A stretch of 64,000 bases of DNA from Methanosphaera sp. BMS (GCF_003268005.1 NZ_CP014213.1:2501501-2565500), one strand, 5' to 3'. Positions 40,901 through 48,524 are shown, counted from the first letter of the stretch. Notes: generated by a model not told the origin, from the letters alone. A program made the numbers and translations.

Positions 40901-40985
40901 CGTTTCCCATAAAACAATCGTTTGCAGAAACAACAGATAATGATAATAACACAAATAATATCATTACCATTATTACTTTTCGCAT
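31968..40985 (-). CDS. Giant secreted protein: beta-helix adhesin, papain-like domain and variable C-terminus (polymorphic-toxin-like)
   Basis: A 3005-residue exported protein. Approximate layout: signal peptide 1-22 (ending VVSA); acidic linker to 110; parallel beta-helix with GGAI-type repeats 120-1010; Ig-like 1010-1230; C1 papain-like domain 1235-1450 with QGDSGNCWAFS (Cys about 1271) and NHAVAVIGW (His about 1411), but TDSIFND where KNSWG is expected; lectin-like domain 1460-1620; Ig-like repeats to about 1960; chitobiase-C-like repeats about 1985-2300 (YYTRDGSDPLNTT); conserved pre-variable block 2380-2735; variable end 2740-3005 with ECSACEF. ATG 40985 has GGAGG upstream. Its end overlaps a membrane protein gene, and two further copies of its C-terminal part follow. 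Surface display is well supported; toxin activity is inference. Confidence 0.85.
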   Translation of the reverse strand: MRKVIMVMILFVLLSLSVVSANDCFMGNDSISYTDVDVSAINSNSLHDEFDFYSFSQDDDFVDDFIDDVPDSDAVFNDSFNLDTVQDDDLEESSININPVNLNGGIDAGIQSNPDSSDNIKYVTVLNYEQLLDAFDDLDTNHDSAVITLSGSSIYTVTQPIVFGTDQSITNVTINAMGHAITGEDTEHFLTIKYGYTLTLNNITIQNMNSASNGGAIDNNGTLNIYDSVIVNNTAYAGGAIFNEGYLYIKNSQVMYNYADFGGAIRNSGRAILFKSSFHHNEALTGNGGVIHSKGILESYNNSIRYNSASSNGAFAYNQKYNLTIVNDTIYNNIADNGGVIFNNATVSTINASIYDNIARINGGTVYNYEDATLTIKNTNLHNNTANNGGAVYNKGNLSLIKNSIKNNQANNFGGVVYSNCFSNLTDNSIKYNSAANGSVIYNNEGNITLNNNTIYNNTATNIASVINNYGTITSYNNSYYNNTAIGAGIHVNYGLLNITDDIYMDNFADNAGVLFNNNITYINGSVFENNSGSILAGVLYNDKTLTIDYSTFTGNNVDFIIDSQTNIINHIIYGGYGGVLYNTDSTIISNSNFTDNQAKITVVNQTVSDENIKLTGIGGVIYNEGITNTLNSTYSSNYAQLMAAVVYNSGLFNATNNSFEDNSASLQAGVIMNVNKTIFTNNYIRNNTANDLGGFIYNDAEMTLTGNTIYENLAGQAAGIYATDGSSNITNNTFNNSYSPVSGSAIQVTGTDNVTLTGNVFTCNNAEVGGAVYINNSRTILENNTFTGNGLNNPVRLIQTLTGNYTTSNMTQLGACIYINGSVVEINNDTYTNNTASVHASCIYSKDSLILINNTVFEDNNANTGVGGAVYSDESTLFIYNSQLSNNSALVGGAITQAGSNDLTIRNTILTDNSADKCGGAVYVINSPVVLVNNTITGNTADNASSLCVLSSPIGSIKDNLFDNSQCDTSSVYLFESNLLVESNTFIGDNIDLNDMGLYSIESNYWGSNQPDFNTRTGNNIPNSITTVNSTDEYNIYLTVPGTVKNNRTIAVNISIQNQYNENVTEGSVRLEINDTLESVIACTDGFFAYNLTITEGSVGSIVIKATYIDSNDVETDLNIFKTVKIISPEEIYIVSIPQRAIPNEKIQFVVKILKEDNTFISNRKVRAYINNTYIGTFKVSNEKYLLNYNVPSSYHGLYNIKLSCRDTNLKELTSKNITFFVESNTTHVVDVDDLNIDYNLENITLPTSYDIRDDGVMVDFENQGDSGNCWAFSVLDCLEYSLNKQSNITCDFSENNMKNLLSTNAIFKSDRTPNTGCDIVSSVGYLVSRLGPVYEYNDHYWMYSQLSVNQNSDYNVNDVLFISNRQNTSDNMELKKAIYQYGAVVSTLHINEETTEISDIHDDEFHLPNHAVAVIGWDDNYSRYNFENIPVGDGAFIVTDSIFNDTYHVSYYDYNFAGLYTTNNNTMDGLFINNIAFPINTAKCYDNVIQNGILPYDGYATLDSQDLWINNTYNMTGEGYLTAVGIYNLNKSNYTINIYRNNHLEYTQNNTINSIGYITIALNKCIMLEKNDTLNVVVKVTSLEENVTGYMIEKAYKTYNTSRNASLVSSDGINWINLHDYPQFTDNHIHLASLKLYTNNTIHGNYQINITPTTHVYNKTDTYNIIITDNTGNPVMQTQFNMTLDNTQYTVSTDNSGLMLVNAGVLEVGQHNLEIINNDLEINYTTPITVIDDNLSEINDTIIVHLLNDTFVRGMNNKIHVLVYHDDGIGVNMGKVVIKVNGKTLKDDNGHVIYASVVHGEVIVNYTFNSSYTLGEHPLQVVYTSSMARVEEDYNISFIRKDIKIDICEVYAFYNKSLYLNASVKSIDDINVDGEQVAIKINGITTATHTVTNGTVILNQSIPYTWSPGEYNLELVIGQTSWYNSIRYKTVFTIYNDSMDYYSNLTYDYYYPLYGEYEYTDDNVVNINVINSNLMGNIKTIELNLSAPEDYTVYYSTNGQPPTTANGSFTNSSVVTLRLHPTNTTQNNSYTTTIYLKSYILKYFYIHNNIVSDTYYYQANGIIIITDYISSHDYFFCMGHDTDNRTPEIYTTLNKNFDSTYNLLIMANKTGTIQYQVDNNTPQTYMPKTILTLNENSTVHITLTTTSGETVSKSIRIVDINKPLIIVKPITTYTDGYQNVSFVCDDEDAVIYYTRDGSDPLNTTNLRQANSTSILTLNNLTQLKYYVINQYNQSSPVYTYRTPRNEVSPVNITIQKENNNYNTYKIMLQRNNNHTIYYTIDGTIATTNSHKYNHTKIILHNKTVLNILLVDQNNHKHYYNYTTDNELTEYAPINYTIELANYHNITLPQVTRYNNTLDEYIIEEGVNGTVMLPFIRIVNIVLANQTYNFVNGEIEETCNMQLNDYLISFDGQLQTTNHANPQKKDGILIYTENQTTIIEYHDKTRENINQFTVEYTTRYNHNNNQILLVDCIDFNKNNNYTAMIETNTLPLESITDTFSDLAVRYQLARQYQYTGDITTSTYNQITNNNIPTIKYTTNNKTIFITNGDAVFDNFIDSPNTIKTSVTINDKNTNRTFALSHKDYEDILRQNLPHNQLVEELQNMTYQYTGAIETYTITNKITTIEDIEEALNTNYTPNIQNTYLASLFVTYFFDSIANECEDCYTVTYNRTSTITTACYVNASKIIIHSFNPEMGMQIQGDSTNKLLYKFTTTSMLNVIEADVINILRNKTGPDKTKSTLEEITESINNDQILTGRINEYYFIIDPIKNISIYLNINTGQLTDNSKIEDTLLHSSQRECSACEFVNEINQEMYEMWGEETQTPLLNNIYGELYQPGYNHQLFSCFYDKNIDEYNALKSMNDMADKYKLDKFTLAFPYKLLPFVLIYESITTVTNHWIKIDNQQKMKDEEVTSNNMEYYAITDGYLTLSMNRYDEYHNITYNNPQELHDNHKVIVIKIGRRGNLDYSDMYVVDANRRRNLTEDEFDYYNGRYDSVLDYYMGGFMR
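32760..33845 (-). repeat. Conserved C-terminal block of the giant gene shared with cassette A
   Basis: Nucleotide homology to 27107-28192. The stretch 33460-33783 is almost identical to 27805-28130. Confidence 0.9.
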
Positions 40986-41573
40986 AAAAACATATTCCTC
41001 CTTGATAATTTATAATTTTATTTTTAGTCATTAGTTAAGTAATTCTAAAATCGAGTATCCTATTTCAAATAGTTTGAATATTTAAAATAAAGTGTTACAT
41101 TATTATTTGCTTACATATAATATTGAACGTATTGTTTAAACATCAACATATATCAACAAAAAAAAACAAAAAATTATCAATACAATATTGAAAAATATAA
41201 ACAAATAATCCTTCAACAACAATTCGAACCAAAATACAATAATCACTTAACAAATAAACATATATTCATCATTATATATAAAGATTACATTATTTAAACA
41301 AACAATAACTAAAAACAACAAATATTAAAAAGCATATAACCATTTAATTGGATTTAAATATTAAAACTATTATTATAAAACCATATCCAAATAATAATTT
41401 GTCTACTAAAAAATAATCATCATAATCAAAGTATTAAAAAAAATATGCTAAAGTAAAAACAATGACCATTTAATAAATATAAACAATTAAGACATCTTGG
41501 AATGAATATTCTAAAAAACAGATAAAAAAATGCAAGGGGAAACCACTTAACATGGAAAATATGATTTAATGAG
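40986..41573. other. Promoter region of the giant surface protein gene
   Basis: About 590 bases of AT-rich sequence between the giant gene and the IS. CCTCC at 40997-41001 is the complement of its GGAGG ribosome binding site. A very short overlapping ATG frame begins at 40993 on the minus strand, too close to the site to be a likely start. TATA-like boxes are too many to choose among. Confidence 0.45.
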
Positions 41574-41596
41574 GGGAGTTCGCCAAAATTAATTTT
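41574..41596 (+). repeat. IS left terminal inverted repeat
   Basis: GGGAGTTCGCCAAAATTAAT and following T residues; pairs with 43329-43351. Confidence 0.8.
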
Positions 41597-41806
41597 ACAC
41601 TGGAAATGGTACAACTTCAAATTTTTTAAATTCAATTATTTTTAGAATTACATTATTTTTAAAAGTTATATCTATATGTAAAGATATACTTTTAATCATT
41701 TTTCATATGGAGATTATTTTTATTCTTATTTTTGTTAATAATCATTAATTAATTAGTAAAGTTTATATAGTAGATTATACATAATTATTATTATAAATTG
41801 AATTAA

Positions 41807-43318
41807 ATGGATTGTTTATTTATGGTTATGAAAAATATGGATAAGAAACAAACTAAACTAATTATTAGAACTAATGATTACAACGTTCCAAGTGATCATA
41901 TTTCTCGTTTTGTTGTTGATTTTATTGAAGATGCTTATGAAAAATTAGACATTAAAATAAATGAAAATAATAAAGGTAGACCCTCTTATAACCTTTGTTC
42001 AATGATTAAATTACTTATTTGGGCTAAATTAGAACATATGGATAGTGCTAGAATTATTGAAGAGATGGCAAAGTACCATGATATATTTAAGTTTGTTTGT
42101 GATGGAATTACTCCTTCAGAACGAACAATACAAAGATATCGGGATGAATACGGAGAATATTATGAGTTATTTCTACAAATGACACTGAAAAAAGCATCAG
42201 AAGAAAAATATACAGAATTTAATCACGTTGCTATCGATGGAACTGTGAAAAAAGCATGTAATTCCAACCATAATACAATCTCAAAAAAAGAAACCCAACT
42301 ATTACTTCAATACTACAAAGGAGTTCAAATTGATGAAGATAAACTGGAAAACCTTCATAAACCTGCTAAAAAATTATATGAAAATCCAAATCTAAATAAT
42401 GAAGAAAAATTAGAAATATTATACGACATAGAAACAGAATTCACACTCACTGGACAAGATAAAATACCAATGAACGATAAACAAGCACGTAAAATGAAAG
42501 GAAAAAAAGGAAACTTCTTAATAGCATATAATATACAATCAGCAGTTGATTATGATACAAAATTAATTTGTGCAATAAATGTCACACAAAGTCCAACAGA
42601 CCATTACCAACTACCAGCAATAGCCGATAAAGCAATAAAAAATATAAAAAGAATACCAGAACATATGAGTGCAGATACCATCTATTTAAATCCCACAAGC
42701 TTATCTTACTTTAAAAATAAGAATATTGATGGACTAATACCAACAAGAAAACAATCCAAAGAAATAATAGGAAAATTAAACAAAAACCCATTTCATAAAG
42801 ATCATTTCGAATATATCGGAGAAAAAGATGTATTTAAATGTCCAGCAGGACAATATTTAACATTTTACAATCAATACACAATACCAGACAAAGATCCAGA
42901 AAAACCAGCAAAAATAAAACGATTATACAACAATTACACAGCATGCAAAAACTGTAAATATCAAAAAGACTGCATATCACAAAAACAAACACACAGAACC
43001 ATCACAGAAAACGGTAATAGATTACAAATAGAAATGTACTTTAAAATGGAAAAAGAAGAATATCAAGAAGAATATAGTAAAAGACCATGTGTTGAAGGAC
43101 CATTCGGAACATTCAAAGAATTTTATCATATAGAACAAGAAGTTGTAATAGGAAAAACAAAAACAGAAGAAAGAATCTACTTAGATGCATTAGCATATAA
43201 CATAAAAAGATTATACAACTTAAAATACAATAAAAACAATCAAAAAGAAGATATAATGAATTTTTGCGAAAATATATCCGTTAAACACCAATTAGCACTT
43301 GATGTAAATATATTTTAA
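41807..43318 (+). CDS. IS1182-family DDE transposase
   Basis: The 503-residue protein has an N-terminal helical DNA-binding region, the first catalytic Asp in VAIDGT (about residue 145), the second in MSADTIY (about 290), and the Glu in CVEGPFGTFKEF (about 430). A Cys cluster (KCPAGQ, ACKNCKYQKDC) precedes the last motif, as in this family. The frame is uninterrupted, so the element may be active. A start further downstream (ATG 41822 or 41828) is possible. The gene fills the element between the inverted repeats. Confidence 0.9.
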   Translation: MDCLFMVMKNMDKKQTKLIIRTNDYNVPSDHISRFVVDFIEDAYEKLDIKINENNKGRPSYNLCSMIKLLIWAKLEHMDSARIIEEMAKYHDIFKFVCDGITPSERTIQRYRDEYGEYYELFLQMTLKKASEEKYTEFNHVAIDGTVKKACNSNHNTISKKETQLLLQYYKGVQIDEDKLENLHKPAKKLYENPNLNNEEKLEILYDIETEFTLTGQDKIPMNDKQARKMKGKKGNFLIAYNIQSAVDYDTKLICAINVTQSPTDHYQLPAIADKAIKNIKRIPEHMSADTIYLNPTSLSYFKNKNIDGLIPTRKQSKEIIGKLNKNPFHKDHFEYIGEKDVFKCPAGQYLTFYNQYTIPDKDPEKPAKIKRLYNNYTACKNCKYQKDCISQKQTHRTITENGNRLQIEMYFKMEKEEYQEEYSKRPCVEGPFGTFKEFYHIEQEVVIGKTKTEERIYLDALAYNIKRLYNLKYNKNNQKEDIMNFCENISVKHQLALDVNIF

Positions 43319-43328
43319 AAAAAATCAA

Positions 43329-43351
43329 AAATTCATTTTTGGCGGACACCC
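43329..43351 (-). repeat. IS right terminal inverted repeat
   Basis: Reverse complement reads GGGTGTCCGCCAAAAATGAA; followed by TGAG. Confidence 0.8.
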
Positions 43352-43529
43352 TGAGAAGAATAAAAAAAGGACAATATGCAAATTGATTTATAAAAAAAAG
43401 GGATTGTCAACGAAAAAAATAGAGGTAACGCTTTAAAATCTATCATTATATTGAAAACTTTTAAATAACTGATTGTGGATAATTCAAAAATATCAGTCAT
43501 GGCATGATATTATTATAAAAATAGAATTT

Positions 43530-43540
43530 GGGGGGGGGGG
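43530..43540 (+). repeat. Poly-G tract of 11
   Basis: Eleven consecutive G residues 17 bases downstream of the ribC stop (as C residues on the transcript strand), in AT-rich surroundings. Confidence 0.95.
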
Positions 43541-43557
43541 TGGTCAATGGGTTGCAA

Positions 43558-44019
43558 TTATAATGGTCCTTTGTCTTCTCTTCCTTCTCGTATTCCCTGT
43601 CCGGCTTCTTTTCTAAGTGCATCCGGCTTAAAGAGCATCTTGACGACATTATCCGCGTGCTGTGTTGCACGGTTATGCATCAGTTCTTTAAGGTCCTTGT
43701 CGTTTATGCCCTCGTCTTCATGCACGAACACTTCAATGATATGTGTATTCGTCATTAATTGTGCCTGAATTAACCCGGTACTGGCCTCATGTGCACATAG
43801 TTTATCGATTTTTTCACCGCCGGGCATACCGAATGCCATGACAAGTTCGCAGCCTTCCTCTTCAATCAGTTTTTTAGCACTAACTGGTAAATCCTTAACT
43901 CCTGGAACGTATCTTTCGATAAACTTGACTCCTGTTACCTGTTTTTCTATTTGTTTGCGTGCTGCCTTTGCCATGTCATATCTGGCAAATGTTGTACTGG
44001 TTAATCCAATCTTTTTCAT
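43558..44019 (-). CDS. ribC: Riboflavin synthase (archaeal type)
   Basis: The 153-residue enzyme belongs to the archaeal riboflavin synthase family, structurally related to lumazine synthase rather than to bacterial RibE. The start KKIGLTSTTFARYDMAKAA and the segments RYVPGVKDLPVSAKKLIEEEGC and MAFGMPGG are typical. It dismutates lumazine to riboflavin, the precursor of F420 and flavins. It follows mch after 25 bases. Confidence 0.94.
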   Translation of the reverse strand: MKKIGLTSTTFARYDMAKAARKQIEKQVTGVKFIERYVPGVKDLPVSAKKLIEEEGCELVMAFGMPGGEKIDKLCAHEASTGLIQAQLMTNTHIIEVFVHEDEGINDKDLKELMHNRATQHADNVVKMLFKPDALRKEAGQGIREGREDKGPL

Positions 44020-44044
44020 TATGTTACAACTCTTTTTTTTTTAT

Positions 44045-45031
44045 TTATTTTTTGTTGATTATTTCTATTACTTCAAATGATTTTTTAAGTCTTTCAAGGT
44101 CAATAAATCCTGTATGGTACATCTGGCCGGTCACCATATCATTGACGATAACCTGTGCCGGTGCAAATACTTCCTTCGGCATACTGTAGAAGTCATGATT
44201 TGCCTCTTCAAATAGTTCAAGGAAGCTTTGACCATATTTTTCTGAAGCTGATGACGGTAAGTTTGCGGCCAGTTGTTCAAGGCTTTCTCCTTCATCAGGT
44301 TCTATGTAGTAGTATGCCCTTCCACCGAAGATTATTGCATCATTTGTTTTTCCCATTGCCTTTACGCTATCAGGGTCAACCGGTGTAATCGGTGTAATTG
44401 CGGCTGCATATGTTATCTTTGTAACGTCAAAGTCCATTACCTCAAACATTTTGTAGACGCCGCATTCAAGTGCACGGCCTGATATTTGTATTGAAGCTAC
44501 AAGGGATGATGTTGGAGCGACTAATATCGTAAGGTTTTCTGCTTTGACGTTACATTCATCTGCTATATAATTTGCTACATTCTCATCAGGCAGGCTGTCT
44601 GCTTCAAGTGTTATGACGGCCACATCTGATTCTTCAACATATCCTGTCATTTCATAAATTGGGTTATTTTTAAACTTATGTGTCTGTGCAGGACCTGATG
44701 CTATGGCATAATAACTGTCAACGTCAATTTTCCATCCTGCCTTTTGTGAACCCAGGGTGGATAGTGCAGGAAAATCGGTTTTTACCTTAACTGCGGGCAT
44801 TGCCATAATGTCACTTAAATCCCCTGGGATGGATATACCAACGTCACTTATACCACCAAGACATACTTTTGTGAATAATTCCCCACCTTTTATACTTCCT
44901 TTGGCATTTACTCCACAGTCTATTAATCTTGTACCATTAGGTAATGTTGTTGATATTAATTTGTAACTACTTGCGTCTTCAAACATTTTATCTGCTATTT
45001 TTTTAGCAGCTATATTCATACTCATTGTCAT
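44045..45031 (-). CDS. mch: Methenyltetrahydromethanopterin cyclohydrolase
   Basis: This 328-residue methanogenesis enzyme interconverts formyl- and methenyl-H4MPT in the C1 pathway. Recognisable segments: NIAAKKIADKM at the start, GGISDVGISIPGD, and AAAITPITPVDPDSVKAMGKTNDAIIFGGRAYY. ATG 45031 has GGAGAT 7 bases upstream; the in-frame upstream start (45046) lies in that region and is rejected. Forms an operon with ribC. Confidence 0.96.
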   Translation of the reverse strand: MTMSMNIAAKKIADKMFEDASSYKLISTTLPNGTRLIDCGVNAKGSIKGGELFTKVCLGGISDVGISIPGDLSDIMAMPAVKVKTDFPALSTLGSQKAGWKIDVDSYYAIASGPAQTHKFKNNPIYEMTGYVEESDVAVITLEADSLPDENVANYIADECNVKAENLTILVAPTSSLVASIQISGRALECGVYKMFEVMDFDVTKITYAAAITPITPVDPDSVKAMGKTNDAIIFGGRAYYYIEPDEGESLEQLAANLPSSASEKYGQSFLELFEEANHDFYSMPKEVFAPAQVIVNDMVTGQMYHTGFIDLERLKKSFEVIEIINKK

Positions 45032-45166
45032 GATAAAAATCTCCATTAAATTATAATTTATAATTATTCTATTAAATGTTATTTCTAGCCTTTATAATTA
45101 TCTATTACTCTTTTTAGCTTTTTTTATATTTAATAATTAACTTTTTAATAGTGTATGTTTAGGCAA

Positions 45167-45796
45167 TCAGTATTTTTGTAGTATTTCTTTGGCTTTATCC
45201 CAGTCATGTTCATATATATGCAGACTCATTGCATGATGTACCATGTTGACTAGTTTTGTGTTGGTATTTTCAGCTACATAATAACCGACTTCACGTATCC
45301 CGAATAGATTGGGGAATGTTGCACCGCCACAATCGTTGCTTCTGAAAAAGTCGGTCATATACAGCTGGTCGTTTCTGATGAGAAATGCTATTTCTTGAAG
45401 ACATGGAATCTCGTCCACGCTGTTATCCTGTACTGGGTCAATTGTTATTGCAATGGCACGACGAGATTCACGACAGTTGTTTAGTTTTTCAATACATTTA
45501 TCCAGCTGGTCTACTTCAAAGTATTGTCTAAGCCTGTTACCATAGGTATATACAAATCCTTGACTATTGTCCGGATCCAAGAGTTCCTGCTTGTATGTTT
45601 CCAGCCTATCATCATGCCATGGGGAACACTCAGGTATTGTATTGTCATCAGGATCTGTGATTTCAATCATTACATTTTGCAGTTCCTTTGTTAAGGTTCC
45701 TCGTTCATCTGTCACTTCATGACCTTCAAGCATTATTTTCTTTACGCATGTCAGCCATGCCTTTGCTATTGAATTTGTTCGAATAAACTTTGCCAT
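45167..45796 (-). CDS. thyA: Thymidylate synthase, methanogen type
   Basis: A 209-residue protein, shorter than bacterial ThyA. The catalytic Cys is in EIPCLQEIAF, and FRSNDCGGATFPNLFGIREVG matches the dUMP-binding Arg/Asn region. Methanogen enzymes are thought to use a methanopterin carbon donor. It starts 2 bases after the metE-like gene, forming a C1-metabolism pair. Confidence 0.93.
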   Translation of the reverse strand: MAKFIRTNSIAKAWLTCVKKIMLEGHEVTDERGTLTKELQNVMIEITDPDDNTIPECSPWHDDRLETYKQELLDPDNSQGFVYTYGNRLRQYFEVDQLDKCIEKLNNCRESRRAIAITIDPVQDNSVDEIPCLQEIAFLIRNDQLYMTDFFRSNDCGGATFPNLFGIREVGYYVAENTNTKLVNMVHHAMSLHIYEHDWDKAKEILQKY

Positions 45797-45798
45797 AT

Positions 45799-46776
45799 CT
45801 AAACACCATTATTTCTAATACTTTGAATAACTTCCAATTTGCCCCTGGCTATATCATCATCAAGCATTCTCATACCGCAGTCTGGGTCAATTAGGAGATT
45901 TTCTTTATCAATTATTTTACACACATCTGTTACAGTTTTTCTTACATCACTTTCATCATCTACGGATTCGAGTTTTGTGTTAAGACAACCGATTCCTATT
46001 TGTTTGTTACATTCAGGAGTCCAGGCCTTTTTCAATGTCTTGATATTCTGGGGCATACCAGAAAACTCAAAGTCCAGGATATCAACGTCAAACTTAAGAA
46101 GATCTTCCAGGACATCCTTCAAATCACCGCATACATGTAATATTACGGGAATATTCACGGAGTTGCTGATGTATTCAACCGCTGTTTTAGATACCTCAAT
46201 ATCCTCTGCACCTGTTGATATAAACGGTTCATCAATTTGAATGGCACATGCTCCACTTTTTTCAAGTTCCCTTGCCTCATAACTTAATGCCTTTGCTATG
46301 TCAAAAATGGCGTTTTTCTTTGATGAATAAAAGTGGTCAATAATTGATGAGTGAACAATAGTTGTAGGGCCCGTGATTATCCCCTTAATTCCCCTTTGTT
46401 GATGGGCATATATTTTATCAAGGGATGCATTTAACTGAAACCTGTTGTCTAATGATTTTGCTGTTTTGAATGCAAAATGCAAATCCTTTGAGGATATTCC
46501 GCGTGCTGCAGGGGTAATTTTTCCCTTGATGTGGGCGGTATTATCTATAATCTTAAAACCAAAAATCTTGCTTGCAAAGATTTTCACCATGTCCTCTCTT
46601 ACCTGCCCGTCACATATTATGTCAATGTCACATTCAACAAAATTTGTAACAGCATTAACAATCGCCTGCTTGTATGGGTCGAATAAGCCTAATGAATAGG
46701 ATATTTTTTCATTAAATGTTTGGGCTTTATGGGTATGTGTAGGATAACTACCAACTACTGTTGTTATAATATTCAT
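45799..46776 (-). CDS. MetE-like methionine synthase (archaeal core type)
   Basis: The 325-residue protein corresponds to the C-terminal catalytic barrel of MetE. It begins TTVVGSYPTHT and holds the zinc-site pattern: HVCGDL (His and Cys) and later DPDCGMRM (Cys). IQIDEPFIS supplies a conserved Asp-Glu. Homologues in Methanobacteriales use methylcobalamin rather than methylfolate to methylate homocysteine. ATG 46776 is chosen from the conserved N-terminus. Cobalamin supply is represented by cbiP in the same window. Confidence 0.9.
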   Translation of the reverse strand: MNIITTVVGSYPTHTHKAQTFNEKISYSLGLFDPYKQAIVNAVTNFVECDIDIICDGQVREDMVKIFASKIFGFKIIDNTAHIKGKITPAARGISSKDLHFAFKTAKSLDNRFQLNASLDKIYAHQQRGIKGIITGPTTIVHSSIIDHFYSSKKNAIFDIAKALSYEARELEKSGACAIQIDEPFISTGAEDIEVSKTAVEYISNSVNIPVILHVCGDLKDVLEDLLKFDVDILDFEFSGMPQNIKTLKKAWTPECNKQIGIGCLNTKLESVDDESDVRKTVTDVCKIIDKENLLIDPDCGMRMLDDDIARGKLEVIQSIRNNGV

Positions 46777-47001
46777 AATTTTCAATCCGTAACTAAGATA
46801 ATTTTTTATTCAAAAATTTTATCACTAAATAATTATTTGTAATTAACCATTAAAAAATTTTTCAAGTAGTCCATATAATAACCTAAATATGCTAATTTCT
46901 TAATTTGATTTAAACAAGTTTGTCCTTAATATTTCATCGGATGACTCTTTAAATTCCAATAAAAATAATTTACATTAAAAAAAGAAAAATTGGAGGTTAA
47001 A

Positions 47002-48081
47002 TCAACGTTTAGTAGTAACTGTGTGGGCTAATATTAATGCACTTAGGAATAAGTATGTGACCATTGCAGAACCATTTATTGTCCTGGTAATAATGAACAA
47101 TCCCAGTATGGTTTGGGCTATAAATGCTGCAAGTGAACCCGTCAGTAATGCTTCACGTCCATAATACTTTTTGTTGCCGCGTTCACGTTCTGCCTTGTAT
47201 TTTCTTAGAATAACCAATCCTATAATAATAACTGCTAAAATCCATATTATTGTTATTGCTAATGCCACATATCCAAAGTCATATCCAATACCAAAAATAC
47301 CTGGTAAGAAGTAATCGATTACGTCCTTTTTAGTCACCAATATACCGTAGAATAATGGGAATGGGAGACCTAAACTGGTAATGTATGTTAATGGTAATGA
47401 AATGTACCCATCACTGTTTCCTAGACCTGAACTTCCCCAATATGTTGAGTTTGCAGTGTGACCCCATAAGTTGGTGTTGTCTATTACTAGTTTTAAACTA
47501 GCAAACTGATTTAAATTCATACGATCAATTCTTGCAAGAGGACTTATAATTTCCATGTGGAATAATTGTGCAATGCCTTCTAAAGCTCCAAATAATATCA
47601 ATATTCCTATTATTAACAATCCGATTGTTCTAAGGGATACCGGGGACTTTTTATTATGCATCTTATTGATTATTAAGAATCCTGCAATTAATCCAAGAAC
47701 CCACATAATTAAGAAGTCACGGTGTACAATTGCTCCAAATATTGTGATTGCACCTGTAATTATATATAATAATAACGTGATGCTCGATGTCTTGACATCC
47801 AGCATCTTCATTATGGGTATCGTAGCCCAGGAAGTAACCACTCCCAGAATTGCTATTGGACCATAAGGGTGTGTAAATTCATGGTGGCTTAAAAATGGTA
47901 CTACTAAACACAATGCATCAAAACCAAATGCTACTGTAATTCCTCCACCTATCACTATTGATAATAGGAATACTATACTGTAATTTAAAGGTACGAAGTT
48001 TAACAATAGTAATACTCCTATATGTATGAGTATAGCGAATTCTAAAATCAATGTAAGGTGATTAGTTGCTATAAGTGCCAT
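47002..48081 (-). CDS. Polytopic membrane protein, unknown
   Basis: About 359 residues with nine or ten predicted membrane segments. A polar loop in the middle (MNLNQFASLKLVIDNTNLWGHTANSTYWGSSG) is probably extracellular. The C-terminal basic loop (RKYKAERERGNKKYYGRE) would be cytoplasmic. ATG 48081 is chosen as the start of the hydrophobic region with GGAGGAT 10 bases before it; a GTG at 48108 is an alternative. No transporter family could be named. Confidence 0.75.
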   Translation of the reverse strand: MALIATNHLTLILEFAILIHIGVLLLLNFVPLNYSIVFLLSIVIGGGITVAFGFDALCLVVPFLSHHEFTHPYGPIAILGVVTSWATIPIMKMLDVKTSSITLLLYIITGAITIFGAIVHRDFLIMWVLGLIAGFLIINKMHNKKSPVSLRTIGLLIIGILILFGALEGIAQLFHMEIISPLARIDRMNLNQFASLKLVIDNTNLWGHTANSTYWGSSGLGNSDGYISLPLTYITSLGLPFPLFYGILVTKKDVIDYFLPGIFGIGYDFGYVALAITIIWILAVIIIGLVILRKYKAERERGNKKYYGREALLTGSLAAFIAQTILGLFIITRTINGSAMVTYLFLSALILAHTVTTKR

Positions 48082-48524
48082 GTATTCATCTATCCTCCAT
48101 ATTGTCACTTGTTGGATTAACCAATATCATAATCCTATTTCTATATTTATATTGATAATTTGTTTTATTAATAGTTATTTGATATTAATTTTTAAATAAT
48201 TTTTTCATGAGACTTGGCCAAAAGTATTTTAAAACAAAAAAAAGTATTACTCATATAAGTCAAGAAGAAAAAAAAACTTCCATAAACATATATTTTATAA
48301 TACAACCATTTTTTTCATTTTAAAGCAAGTAAACAATAAACAGCATAACAGTTCTTTCTTTCTTATTAAAGATTTAAAACCCAGAAATAATCATACTGCA
48401 TGGAGAACTCTCTTTTGCCTTTGTTCAAATCAAATAACGACAAACATGTGATAATAACAATAATGGACAATAAGGGATAAACATTTTTTTTATATTGCAT
48501 CTATTATATATCTGGATGTCTTGG
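48082..48524. other. Region between membrane protein gene and tnpB remnant
   Basis: About 440 AT-rich bases. The right end and any guide RNA of the TnpB element would be expected at the right side of this gap, but no boundary or stable structure could be fixed by eye. Confidence 0.4.

Larger units (their letters stand above)
41570..43355 (+). mobile_element. IS1182-like insertion sequence with TGAG target duplication
   Basis: The element spans 41574-43351. Its ends are imperfect inverted repeats: left GGGAGTTCGCCAAAATTAAT and right (reverse complement) GGGTGTCCGCCAAAAATGAA, about 18 of 23 positions alike with an identical CGCCAAAA core. TGAG lies immediately outside both ends (41570-41573 and 43352-43355), a 4-bp target duplication. 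The single gene is an intact transposase. It lies upstream of the giant surface protein gene. Confidence 0.85.
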
